A stretch of DNA of 64,000 nucleotides from Saprospiraceae bacterium. GTDB lineage: Bacteria > Bacteroidota > Bacteroidia > Chitinophagales > Saprospiraceae. The stretch is from assembly GCA_022844565.1 (NCBI GenBank), contig JALHLK010000004.1, forward strand, positions 62,001-126,000, in the 5' to 3' direction. The position numbers and the translations under genes were made by a program. Within the stretch, counting starts at the first letter, position 1. Each line of letters begins with the position of its first letter. Under the pieces are notes generated by a model. That model saw nothing but the letters and a program-made list of their open reading frames with translations, searched no databases and had not been told where the DNA came from. This document shows, in pieces, positions 43,554-51,651 of the stretch.

Positions 43554-44756
43554 TTGATTTTAGCAAAATATATTTTGAAGATTAAAGAGATAAAATTTGG
43601 GCCGGGTGCTTTGGTTACAGCTGCTTTTATAGGACCTGGTACCGTTACAACTTGTATCAATGCAGGGTTTACTTCTGGGTATGCGCTCCTTTGGGCAATG
43701 ATTTTCGCTATCTTAGCTACCATAATATTACAAGAGATGGTGCTCCGACTAACTTTAAAAAGTCACCAAACTGTTGATCAGCAATTTATGTCGTTATCAA
43801 GTCACCGTTATTTTAAATGGATTATTGGTTCATTAATCATCTTATCAATTCTATTGGGAAACTCGGCCTATCAGGCAGGCAATTTGACGGGTGCAGTCCT
43901 TGGAGTCGAATTGATTGCTTCCGGGGTCACTTTGAATAGAAGTATTATATTATTGGTTATTGTATTCATTGCCTTCTTTTTAGTTATTCAAAAGACTCAA
44001 AAGACTTTGAAAAACTCATTGGGACTCTTGGTGATTGGAATGAGTTTAGCATTTGTTTTTGCTATGTTTTTTTCAAATTTCAATTTAGTATCATTTTTGA
44101 AAGGTCTTTTTATCCCAAGTGTTAGTAAATCAGAAGATTGGATGTCAATTTTGTCATTGGTTGGAACAACGGTTGTACCTTACAATGTATTTCTATATAG
44201 TTTTATGGTACAAGATCACTTTGCAGACGAGGCTGATTTAGGTAAAGCCAAGAAAGATTTATATTTTAATGTGATATTGGGAGGTATAATCTCTATTAGT
44301 ATTATCGCAGTAGCAGCCGGTGTAGAAGGGCACCAATTGACCAATGTTACTGATTTAGCGCTAGCTTTAGAACCCATTTATGGCTCATGGGGCAAATGGC
44401 TGCTGGGCTTTGGTCTTTTTGCAGCAGGTCTTACTTCAGCGGTGACAGCCCCATTGGCAGCAGGACTGATAGCAAAATCTATGTTTAAAGATCTGGGTAA
44501 ATACGTTTTTGAAGTTGTTTCCATAGCAGTGATAGCCTTTGGTTCTTATTTTGCATTCAAAGCTGTAAAACCAATGAATTTAATTATGTCCGCTCAGTTT
44601 ATTAATGGCTTGTTGTTACCGATTTGTACTACATTGCTGGTTGTTTTATGCTTCAAAACGCTAAGCGAAGATTATAAATTAACAAAAATCAAAGGTATAA
44701 TAGCCATTTCAGTTTTAATTATTACAATTTTATTAGGCTTAAAAAGTATCCTATAA
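43554..44756 (+). CDS. Nramp-like transporter lacking the canonical metal-binding motif
   Basis: 400 residues, about 11 transmembrane segments, with the LeuT-fold Nramp outline (GPGALVTAAFIGPGTVTTCINAG in segment 1 lies around residues 16-38). The metal motif DPGN of true Nramp proteins is GPGT here (residues 27-30), and the segment 6 motif MPH is VPYN. This pattern occurs in a separate Bacteroidota/Planctomycetes clade annotated as divalent metal transporters; with both the Asp and Met ligands missing, Mn/Fe transport is doubtful. The start is uncertain: TTG at 43554 or TTG at 43575 both fit, and there is no nearby ATG. Confidence 0.82.
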   Translation: MILAKYILKIKEIKFGPGALVTAAFIGPGTVTTCINAGFTSGYALLWAMIFAILATIILQEMVLRLTLKSHQTVDQQFMSLSSHRYFKWIIGSLIILSILLGNSAYQAGNLTGAVLGVELIASGVTLNRSIILLVIVFIAFFLVIQKTQKTLKNSLGLLVIGMSLAFVFAMFFSNFNLVSFLKGLFIPSVSKSEDWMSILSLVGTTVVPYNVFLYSFMVQDHFADEADLGKAKKDLYFNVILGGIISISIIAVAAGVEGHQLTNVTDLALALEPIYGSWGKWLLGFGLFAAGLTSAVTAPLAAGLIAKSMFKDLGKYVFEVVSIAVIAFGSYFAFKAVKPMNLIMSAQFINGLLLPICTTLLVVLCFKTLSEDYKLTKIKGIIAISVLIITILLGLKSIL

Positions 44757-44807
44757 TATTACCTAAAAATCTATAATGGATTTCCTGTTACAGCTCAAAA
44801 TTACTGC

Positions 44808-44884
44808 AAAATCAGGCGCTTTGCTCACTTTTTGCTTCTCACCATAGCACTTGGCTATGATTTGTCGCAAAAAATGCTGATTTT
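44808..44884. repeat. Extended nested palindrome downstream of the Nramp-like gene
   Basis: Three nested stems: AAAATCAG/CTGATTTT (44808/44877), CACTTTTTGC/GCAAAAAATG (44826/44867, one mismatch) and CATAGC/GCTATG (44843/44854, 5-base loop). The inner and outer stems on the right arm are contiguous. It occupies the 175-base gap before the asparaginase gene. The form suggests a REP-like or other dispersed structured repeat, but only one copy is in the window. Confidence 0.55.
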
Positions 44885-44931
44885 ATTGTACTTTTGACCT
44901 TCATTACGGAACCCATTTTAGATATTTAGGT

Positions 44932-45912
44932 ATGAAAGTAACGAGAAGAGATTTTTTTATTAAAAGCAGTATTGTCACAGGCGCATTGGCTTTGGACATC
45001 AATTGTGCCCAACCTGCAGCCAAGGTCAACAAACCCATTGTATTGTCAACATGGAATTTTGGTATTCGGGCCAATAAAGAGGCATGGACAATACTTGGTC
45101 AAGGTGGTAAAGCCTTGGATGCCATAGAGAAAGGAGTCCGATTGATAGAGGCCGATCCAAATGAACATTCTGTAGGCTATGGTGGCCGTCCTGATAGAGA
45201 TGGACATGTCACTTTAGATGCTTGTATCATGGATGAGAAGGCCAATATTGGTGCTGTTTTGTGTTTAGAGCACATCATGCACCCTATTACGGTAGCTCGC
45301 AAAGTCATGGAAGAAACGCCACACGTTATGTTGTCAGGCGAAGGAGCACTTGATTTTGCTTTGTCTCAAGGCATGGAAAAGATAAACCTCCTTACACCAG
45401 ATTCAGAAAAGGCATGGAAAGATTGGCTTGAAAAAGGTGAATATAAGCCCAAAGTCAATGTCGAGAACCACGATACCATTGGGATGATAGCCTTGGATGA
45501 TCAAGGTAATTTGTCAGGAGCCTGTACCACGAGTGGTATGGCATATAAAATGCGGGGTAGGATAGGGGATTCTCCCATCATTGGTGCAGGTCTTTATGTT
45601 GATAATGAAGTGGGAGCTGCTACGGCTACAGGACATGGAGAGGAGGTCGTAAGAGTGGTTGGATCTTTCTTAGTAGTAGAATTAATGAGGTCAGGCTTAT
45701 CACCACAAAAAGCGTGTGAAGAAGCGGTCGTCAGAATTAAGCAAAAATTTGACCTCAGACAAGCGGACCTAAAAGATACTCAAATTGGTTTTATTGCCTT
45801 GAGTAAGACAGGCGAATATGGAGCTTATTGCCTTCAAAAAGGATTTAACTTTGCCGTACAAGACAAAGTAGAAAGTAAATTAATTGATGCAGATTATTTG
45901 ATAAAAACATGA
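44932..45912 (+). CDS. N4-(beta-N-acetylglucosaminyl)-L-asparaginase-type Ntn hydrolase, exported
   Basis: 326 residues. A Tat-like leader (KVTRRDFFIKSSIVTGALAL) is followed by the type 2 asparaginase/glycosylasparaginase fold: NKEAWTILGQGGKALDAIEKG, GYGGRPDRDGHVTLDAC, and the autoproteolysis site NHDTIGM with Thr182 as the nucleophile. GACTTSGMAYKMRGRIGDSP and GAATATGHGEEV complete the active site. It removes Asn from glycosylated Asn after protein breakdown, or acts on related beta-aspartyl substrates, in the periplasm. Its stop overlaps the cutC start by ATGA. Confidence 0.9.
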   Translation: MKVTRRDFFIKSSIVTGALALDINCAQPAAKVNKPIVLSTWNFGIRANKEAWTILGQGGKALDAIEKGVRLIEADPNEHSVGYGGRPDRDGHVTLDACIMDEKANIGAVLCLEHIMHPITVARKVMEETPHVMLSGEGALDFALSQGMEKINLLTPDSEKAWKDWLEKGEYKPKVNVENHDTIGMIALDDQGNLSGACTTSGMAYKMRGRIGDSPIIGAGLYVDNEVGAATATGHGEEVVRVVGSFLVVELMRSGLSPQKACEEAVVRIKQKFDLRQADLKDTQIGFIALSKTGEYGAYCLQKGFNFAVQDKVESKLIDADYLIKT

Positions 45913-46592
45913 AAAGAACATTTGAATTAGCTGCTTTTAACCTCGCAGATGCGTTGGAGGCAGCCACATTGGGTGTAGATAGGATAGAGTTTTGCAAAGA
46001 CTACAGTACAGGTGGTCTGACGCCTGACTTGATTGACATATTTGCCTTCAAGAAGCAGTTTGATATCCCTGTTTTTATTATGGTTAGTCCGACAGCGGGC
46101 GATTATTATTATGGTGACAACTTTGATTCGGGTAAGCTCAAAGATGAGGTAAAAACATTTAAGGATGCAGGTGCTGATGGATTTGTATTTGGAGCAATCC
46201 TCAAAAATGAGCATATGGAAACCATCATCGATGTGGAAAAAGCTGCTTTTTTGATTGAATGTGCTGATGGATTACCTTGCACTTTTCATAGAGCATTTGA
46301 TATAGTGACAGACCAAATCGGTGCGTTAGATCAAATTATTGGCCTTGGATATAAAAGGATACTAACATCTGGTAATCCTGGCAAAGCAATTGATCATTTC
46401 TCAAAGTTGATCGAATTTAAAAATCATGCTGATGGTAAATTAACCATTCTTCCAGGCGGAGGACTAAGGTCATACAATATTGACTCATTGCTGGATGCTG
46501 GCTTTATGGAGTTACACAGTGCTTGTGTTGATGTAAATATCAATTTAGATGAGGAAGAGATTAAGAGGTTTGTGAAAAAAATGATTGGATAG
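45909..46592 (+). CDS. cutC: CutC family protein
   Basis: 227 residues, TIM-barrel CutC family: FELAAFNLADALEAATLGVDRIEFCKDYSTGGLTPD at the start, VFGAIL, CTFHRAFDI, KRILTSGNPGKA and LPGGGLRSYNID. CutC was named for copper homeostasis in E. coli, but that role is disputed and the enzymatic activity is unknown; conserved residues suggest a sugar- or phosphate-binding barrel. It is coupled to the asparaginase gene. The start ATG is the overlap codon at 45909. Confidence 0.9.
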   Translation: MKRTFELAAFNLADALEAATLGVDRIEFCKDYSTGGLTPDLIDIFAFKKQFDIPVFIMVSPTAGDYYYGDNFDSGKLKDEVKTFKDAGADGFVFGAILKNEHMETIIDVEKAAFLIECADGLPCTFHRAFDIVTDQIGALDQIIGLGYKRILTSGNPGKAIDHFSKLIEFKNHADGKLTILPGGGLRSYNIDSLLDAGFMELHSACVDVNINLDEEEIKRFVKKMIG

Positions 46593-46593
46593 C

Positions 46594-46812
46594 TTAACTT
46601 TCTCAATCAGTTTGGCCCAATGTTAAAAAGGTTAAGGGATGTTAAGTGAAGTTAAAGGAGGTTAATATGGTTAAGAAAAGTTAAGAAAGACCAGAAGTGT
46701 AAAAATTTAACCTTCTCAACCAATTTGCCCCAATGTTAAAAAGGTTAAGGCAGGTTAAGCGAAGTTAAGATTGATTAGAAGTGTAAGAAAACTTAACCTT
46801 CTTGACTTTGCC
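46594..46812. repeat. Helically phased GTTAA array
   Basis: Two tandem units begin with TTAAC[CT]TTCTCAA at 46594 and 46707, and a third start is seen at 46793. Within unit 1, GTTAA occurs seven times starting at 46622, 46631, 46641, 46651, 46661, 46670 and 46680, so every 9-10 bases. Unit 2 keeps four (46735, 46744, 46754, 46764). The region lies between cutC and the toxin-antitoxin pair and has no gene. Confidence 0.8.
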
Positions 46813-46883
46813 ATATTAATCGACATAGAGCAGAATTAATTCATCCATAATCTAATAAAAGCATTAATTTTGCTTCTGTTTTA

Positions 46884-47312
46884 ATGGATTTGAAAATGAG
46901 TAGTCAAGATATAAGATGGAAACAGCGCTTTCAAAATTTTGAAAAGGCAAATTTATTACTGCAAAGTGTAGTAGATTTGTATCATCAAAAAGGGCTATCT
47001 GAGCGGGAAATGCAAGGTTTAATCCAAAGATTTGAGTTTACCCATGAACTAGCATGGAATGTCATAAAAGATTTTTTTGATTATCAAGGAAATACTGAAA
47101 TTTCAGGCTCTAGAGACGCAACACGTGAAGCATTTAATAAGGGGTTGATCGAAGACGGTGAAAGCTGGATGGAAATGATAAAAAGTCGAAATAAATCATC
47201 GCACACCTACAATGAAAATGTAGCAAAAGAATTGGTAGGACAAATTGTTAATGTTTATGGCAAATTATTTTCTGATTTTCATGTAAAAATGACTTCTCTA
47301 ATTGAAAGATAA
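46884..47312 (+). CDS. HepT/HI0074-type toxin (HEPN-like, nucleotidyltransferase substrate-binding)
   Basis: 142 residues, all-helical, of the HI0074 nucleotidyltransferase-substrate-binding family. The RX4HXY RNase-type motif of HEPN toxins is visible as RNKSSHTY. Other family stretches are LIQRFEFTHELAWNVIKDF and SRDATREAFNKGLI. It pairs with the MntA-like gene that starts one base after its stop. In the MntA/HepT (type VII) systems the partner AMPylates the HepT toxin; by analogy this would be a type VII toxin-antitoxin pair, which is inference. The start could also be the ATG at 46896. A TAATTTTG -7-like box lies at 46865-46872. Confidence 0.85.
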   Translation: MDLKMSSQDIRWKQRFQNFEKANLLLQSVVDLYHQKGLSEREMQGLIQRFEFTHELAWNVIKDFFDYQGNTEISGSRDATREAFNKGLIEDGESWMEMIKSRNKSSHTYNENVAKELVGQIVNVYGKLFSDFHVKMTSLIER

Positions 47313-47313
47313 A

Positions 47314-47616
47314 ATGTTCGGGCTTAAATCAAATCACATAAATGCAATAAAGGATTGCTTTATAAATTTTGAACAGATTAGTAAAGTGATCATTTATGGA
47401 TCTCGAGCAAAAGGAAACTTCAGAAATGGTTCTGATATTGATCTAACTATTATCGGAGATATGAATTTTAAAAATCTTTTAGCGCTAGAAAATCAATTGG
47501 ACGATTTAATGTTACCATATAAAATAGATCTTTCTTTATTACATCAAATCGATAATCACAATTTACTAGACCATATTGAAAGAGTAGGAATATCATTTTA
47601 TGAAAAAAAAATTTAA
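47314..47616 (+). CDS. MntA-like minimal nucleotidyltransferase (antitoxin)
   Basis: About 100 residues from the ATG at 47314, which lies one base after the toxin stop; the frame is also open from a TTG at 47302. The nucleotidyltransferase signature GSX10DXD is complete: GSRAKGNFRNGSDIDL, with a third Asp in KIDLSLL. MntA-type antitoxins transfer AMP to the HepT tyrosine, blocking the toxin. The upstream gene encodes the matching HEPN-type partner. No other domain is present; the length is right for the family. Confidence 0.87.
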   Translation: MFGLKSNHINAIKDCFINFEQISKVIIYGSRAKGNFRNGSDIDLTIIGDMNFKNLLALENQLDDLMLPYKIDLSLLHQIDNHNLLDHIERVGISFYEKKI

Positions 47617-47619
47617 TCA

Positions 47620-49074
47620 ATGAAAGAAAAGCAGAAAGAAGAAACCCTAGACCCCAATAATTGGAACACCATGAGAGCTACTGCACATCAAATGGTAGAT
47701 GATATGATGGATTTTCTTCAATCTATTGATGAGCAACCTGTTTGGAAGCCCATACCAGAAGATGTAAAAGAAACTTACAAATCTACCTTGCCGCATCATG
47801 GACAACCGTTAGAAAAAGTTTATCAGGAATTTACCAGAGAGATTCTACCGTATTACAAAGGAAATATTCATCCTTCTTTTTGGGCTTGGGTCCAAGGAAC
47901 GGGTAGCCCCACTGCGGCAATGGCTGATATGTTGGCCTCTTCGATGAATAGCAACGTAACCATCGGTGAGCATTCAGCTATGTACATTGACGCTCAGGTG
48001 ATCAATTGGTGTAAAGAAATGATGGGATTTGAGTCGAGTGCATCAGGATTATTGACAAGTGGTGGTTCTATGGCCAATTTCACAGCTTTGGCAGTAGCAC
48101 GTAGCACATTTACCAATCATCAGGTCCGATTTAGTGGCCTCAGAGATTTGCAAAGTCAACTTGTGGTCTATTGTTCTGTAGAAACCCACAGTTGTGTGAT
48201 TAAAAGTATAGAAGTACTTGGTATCGGTAGAGATTATATCCGTATGATCCCGACAAATGACCAATATATGGTGGATACCAACATCATGGAGCAACATATC
48301 CAAGCCGATATAGCTGCAGGCCTCCAACCTTTTTGCATCATCGCCAATGTTGGCACAGTCAACACAGGGGCTATAGACAATTTAGAAAAAATTAGGTCAT
48401 TATGCGATCAGTATCAATTATGGATGCATGTAGATGGTGCTTTTGGGGCTTTGGCTAAGCTATTACCAGCTTTTCAAGATAGACTAAAACTGATCGAAAA
48501 AGCAGATAGCCTTGTCTTCGATCTCCACAAGTGGATGTATATGCCTTATGAAGTAGGCTGTGTATTGTTCCGCTCTTCGGAAGATCATAGAGCTACCTTT
48601 GCAATAGAGCCCAATTACCTACTCAAACACGATCAAGGCCTAGCAGCAGGACCCGACTCCCTCAATAACTTCGGTCTCGAACTCTCCCGAGGCTTCAAAG
48701 CACTCAAAGTATGGATGTCAATCAAGGAGCAAGGCATTAATAAATTCATAAGGCTCATCCAGCAAAATGTGGATCAAATCGACTATTTAAAAAAATTAGT
48801 AGAAAGTCACGAAGATCTTGAACTCTGCGCACCCGTTACGATGAATGTCCTTTGTTTCAGGTACGCTCCTAACGGCATAAACCAAGAAATATTGGACGAA
48901 ATCAATAAAGAGATTGTGATGGCACTCCAAGTACGTGGCATAGCCTCACCCTCTTCTACCATCCTAAATGGAAGATATTGTATCAGAGTGGCACACGTCA
49001 ACCACAGAAGTAAGTACACTGATTTTGATCAACTGATAGATGAGGTTTTGGGGATTGGGAGAGAATTATATTAA
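47620..49074 (+). CDS. PLP-dependent group II amino acid decarboxylase
   Basis: 484 residues, fold type I. The PLP Lys lies in VFDLHKWMYMPYEVG (near residue 305); WMHVDGAFGA supplies the Asp that pairs with the pyridine nitrogen, and TSGGSMANFTALAVAR binds the phosphate. It resembles aromatic-L-amino-acid/tyrosine/glutamate-type decarboxylases; the substrate cannot be decided by eye. It starts 3 bases after the antitoxin stop, but its base composition toward the 3' end is richer in C than its neighbours, so co-transcription with the toxin-antitoxin pair may be incidental. Confidence 0.9.
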   Translation: MKEKQKEETLDPNNWNTMRATAHQMVDDMMDFLQSIDEQPVWKPIPEDVKETYKSTLPHHGQPLEKVYQEFTREILPYYKGNIHPSFWAWVQGTGSPTAAMADMLASSMNSNVTIGEHSAMYIDAQVINWCKEMMGFESSASGLLTSGGSMANFTALAVARSTFTNHQVRFSGLRDLQSQLVVYCSVETHSCVIKSIEVLGIGRDYIRMIPTNDQYMVDTNIMEQHIQADIAAGLQPFCIIANVGTVNTGAIDNLEKIRSLCDQYQLWMHVDGAFGALAKLLPAFQDRLKLIEKADSLVFDLHKWMYMPYEVGCVLFRSSEDHRATFAIEPNYLLKHDQGLAAGPDSLNNFGLELSRGFKALKVWMSIKEQGINKFIRLIQQNVDQIDYLKKLVESHEDLELCAPVTMNVLCFRYAPNGINQEILDEINKEIVMALQVRGIASPSSTILNGRYCIRVAHVNHRSKYTDFDQLIDEVLGIGRELY

Positions 49075-49079
49075 GAATA

Positions 49080-49110
49080 TTGATTAAGGTCAAGTTTATG
49101 TTTACATTTG
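49080..49110 (+). promoter_or_regulatory. Bacteroidota-type promoter of trkH-trkA
   Basis: TTG at 49080-49082 and TACATTTG at 49103-49110 with 20 bases between them match the -33 and -7 elements of the phylum. The predicted transcript would start near 49116, leaving a leader of about 20 bases to the TTG start of trkH. Predicted by pattern only. Confidence 0.45.
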
Positions 49111-49135
49111 CGGATCAAAATCAGACCTAATAATT

Positions 49136-50911
49136 TTGGAGACAGTTTTTATAAACTTTATAAAGAAAAATTTTAAGTTACTATCAAATATTAACTTTTC
49201 ACTTGCCCTCATTGTAACCATAAGTCAAGTTTTGATTTCCGGGACAGATAATGTGGAATTTGAGGTTTTGCTTAAACCATTAAATGCGATATTTGCAATA
49301 TTGGTTTCCTCCATAAGTATTTATTTGTTTCTTACAGCACAGCAGTGGTATTTTAAATTTGCAAGACTTTTATTTCTAATCATTTCAATATTTTATTTAC
49401 TCATTTCTATTTTATGGTGGATGAATTTGTACCCACACATTACAGAAATTTATGAATTAAGAATGTTTTTAGCCTTAGTTATTGGGGGATTGTCATTATC
49501 TTTCAAAATTGCTGACTTGGGTAATTACCATATACATCCTGCATTACTTTTTTTAATTACATTCATATTTCTTATATTTTTGGGTGCATTATGTTTGTTA
49601 TTACCGGCAGCACACACAAAGGAATTGACTTTTACACAAGCATTATTTACTTCCACAAGTGCGGTGACCGTGACAGGCTTAGCAGTCTTGGACACCGGTA
49701 AAGATTTTACTTACTTTGGCCAAGTTGTCATAATGATATTGATACAATTGGGTGGTTTAGGCGTACTTACTGTGACTAATATTTTTGCATTAATTTTTAC
49801 ATCATCCACAAGTTTTAAAAATAGGATGATGATGGGTGAATTGATCAAAGAGTTTGGCAGTAAGAATACGTATAGAAGTCTTTTTAAAGTGATAATGATT
49901 ACATTGGTCGTTGAAATGATCGGTGCATTTCTAATCTATTTAAGTTTGATATCCAACCCGGTAAAGGTAAGTTCACCAGGTTTTTTATCTATTTTTCATG
50001 CTGTCTCTGCTTTTTGTAACGCTGGTTTTTCTACTTTTACCAATTCGATGTATGAAGAAACGGTAAAGTTTAACTACTTTCTTCAAATGGTAATAAGTTG
50101 GTTAATTATAACTGGAGGGCTAGGATACACGGTGATGATTAATCATTATCAATTGATTGTAAACACCATAATGTCAAAAATTTCAAAAGTCAAAGAGCTA
50201 GGAATCAATTACACTTATAAACGTGTAACAACGAGCATAAATAGTACGCTGGTTTTAAGGACTACTGCTATTTTGTTATTTGCAGGGACAATATTATTTT
50301 ATATAGCGGAGTATAATAGTACGCTATCTGAGCATGGTTTTATGGGTAAGATTTATGTTTCATTTTTTAATTCTACAACAGCACGAACAGCAGGCTTTAA
50401 TAATGTGAACATGGCGGATTTAGGAATTCCAGCGGTAATGCTCATCATGGCATTAATGTGGATTGGAGCGTCTCCTGCCTCTACGGGAGGGGGTATCAAA
50501 ACCACCACTTTTGCCATCGCTCTCTATAATTTATGGAATCAAATACTCGGTAAGGAGAGATTAATTATCAATTCTAAAGAAGTTCCTTCAAGTGCTGTAA
50601 ATCAAGTCAATGCGGTAATCCTTCTTTCTATTTTTGCTATCAGTTTCGGCACTTTCTTAATAGCTTTTTTTGAAAAGGATATTCTCTTTAAAGATATATT
50701 GTTTGAATGTATTTCTGCCTATTCTACAGTTGGGTTAAGTATAGGTATTACCGGTAAGTTGGGAGAACCTTCCTTGTATATCCTCATAGGTTTAATGTTT
50801 TTAGGTAGGGTTAGTTTTTTAACTTTTTTAATTGGTGTGTTTAACTTTTTATCAAAAAAGAGTATAGGCAAAGAACCTTTTTACCCCAAAGAAAATGTAT
50901 TTATTAACTAG
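49136..50911 (+). CDS. trkH: TrkH family K+ uptake membrane subunit
   Basis: 591 residues, longer than a minimal TrkH because of an extra N-terminal membrane region (about 1-150). The four pore-loop filter segments are STSAVTVTGLAVL, SAFCNAGFSTF, TARTAGFNN and SAYSTVGLSIG, each with the conserved Gly. It moves K+ (with Na+ or H+) through the inner membrane under control of the TrkA/KtrA protein encoded 11 bases on. The start is TTG at 49136, in register with the predicted promoter. Confidence 0.92.
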   Translation: METVFINFIKKNFKLLSNINFSLALIVTISQVLISGTDNVEFEVLLKPLNAIFAILVSSISIYLFLTAQQWYFKFARLLFLIISIFYLLISILWWMNLYPHITEIYELRMFLALVIGGLSLSFKIADLGNYHIHPALLFLITFIFLIFLGALCLLLPAAHTKELTFTQALFTSTSAVTVTGLAVLDTGKDFTYFGQVVIMILIQLGGLGVLTVTNIFALIFTSSTSFKNRMMMGELIKEFGSKNTYRSLFKVIMITLVVEMIGAFLIYLSLISNPVKVSSPGFLSIFHAVSAFCNAGFSTFTNSMYEETVKFNYFLQMVISWLIITGGLGYTVMINHYQLIVNTIMSKISKVKELGINYTYKRVTTSINSTLVLRTTAILLFAGTILFYIAEYNSTLSEHGFMGKIYVSFFNSTTARTAGFNNVNMADLGIPAVMLIMALMWIGASPASTGGGIKTTTFAIALYNLWNQILGKERLIINSKEVPSSAVNQVNAVILLSIFAISFGTFLIAFFEKDILFKDILFECISAYSTVGLSIGITGKLGEPSLYILIGLMFLGRVSFLTFLIGVFNFLSKKSIGKEPFYPKENVFIN

Positions 50912-50922
50912 AAAATTGAGTT

Positions 50923-51618
50923 GTGAAAAAGAAAATTATTGTTATAGGTTTAGGTAATTTTGGTGGTAATCTAGCCATAAAGTTAACAGAGGATGGCCAT
51001 GAAATTTTTGGTGTTGATCGTAATACCTCAATAATTGAAATGATTCAACACAAAATAAATCATGCCATCGGTCTAGACACCAGTGAAGAATCTAGTATCA
51101 ATTACCTCCCTGTTGATGATTGTGATTTGGTAGTAGTAGCAATAGGCGAAAATATTGGTGCTTCTATTACTACAACAGCCCTCATGAAAAAGCATTTTAA
51201 TGGTAGGATTATCGTGCGTGCCTTATCTCCGCTACATAAAACGGTCCTTGAATCTATGCAAATTACAGAAATTATTGAACCTGAAGCGGAATATGCCCTA
51301 GAATTGGCCAATAGAATTATGGTAAAAGGGGCCATCAAAAGTATGGAGTTGCACGGAGAATACGAGATTGTCGAAGTCAACATTCCACCCAAAGTAATAG
51401 GATTGACACTTGAAGAACTTGACATCAAAAACAAATATCAAGCCCACATCGTGACCGTCATCAAACAAACGGAACGTAAAAATTACCTTGGTAGTAATTT
51501 CTTTGCCAAAAATGTATACGGTATCTTGCGCTCTACCTATCAGTTTGAAGAAAATGATTTGTTACTTGTCTTTGGAAAGAAAGCCAATATAGATAAGTTT
51601 ATTGAAGATTGTTCTTGA
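50923..51618 (+). CDS. trkA: TrkA/KtrA-type K+ uptake regulatory subunit
   Basis: 231 residues: RCK-N Rossmann domain with VIGLGNFGGNLAIKLTEDG at the start (GxGxxG), the acidic end of beta-2 (GVDRN), then an RCK-C domain (about 145-225, IGLTLEELDIKNKYQAHIV). It forms a ring on the cytoplasmic face of TrkH that gates K+ flow in response to bound nucleotide. GTG at 50923 is the start. Its length fits a single RCK unit (KtrA type) rather than the two-unit TrkA of E. coli. Confidence 0.92.
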   Translation: MKKKIIVIGLGNFGGNLAIKLTEDGHEIFGVDRNTSIIEMIQHKINHAIGLDTSEESSINYLPVDDCDLVVVAIGENIGASITTTALMKKHFNGRIIVRALSPLHKTVLESMQITEIIEPEAEYALELANRIMVKGAIKSMELHGEYEIVEVNIPPKVIGLTLEELDIKNKYQAHIVTVIKQTERKNYLGSNFFAKNVYGILRSTYQFEENDLLLVFGKKANIDKFIEDCS

Positions 51619-51651
51619 TAGATGCTTTTGTAGTTTATTTTCAAATAGGTT

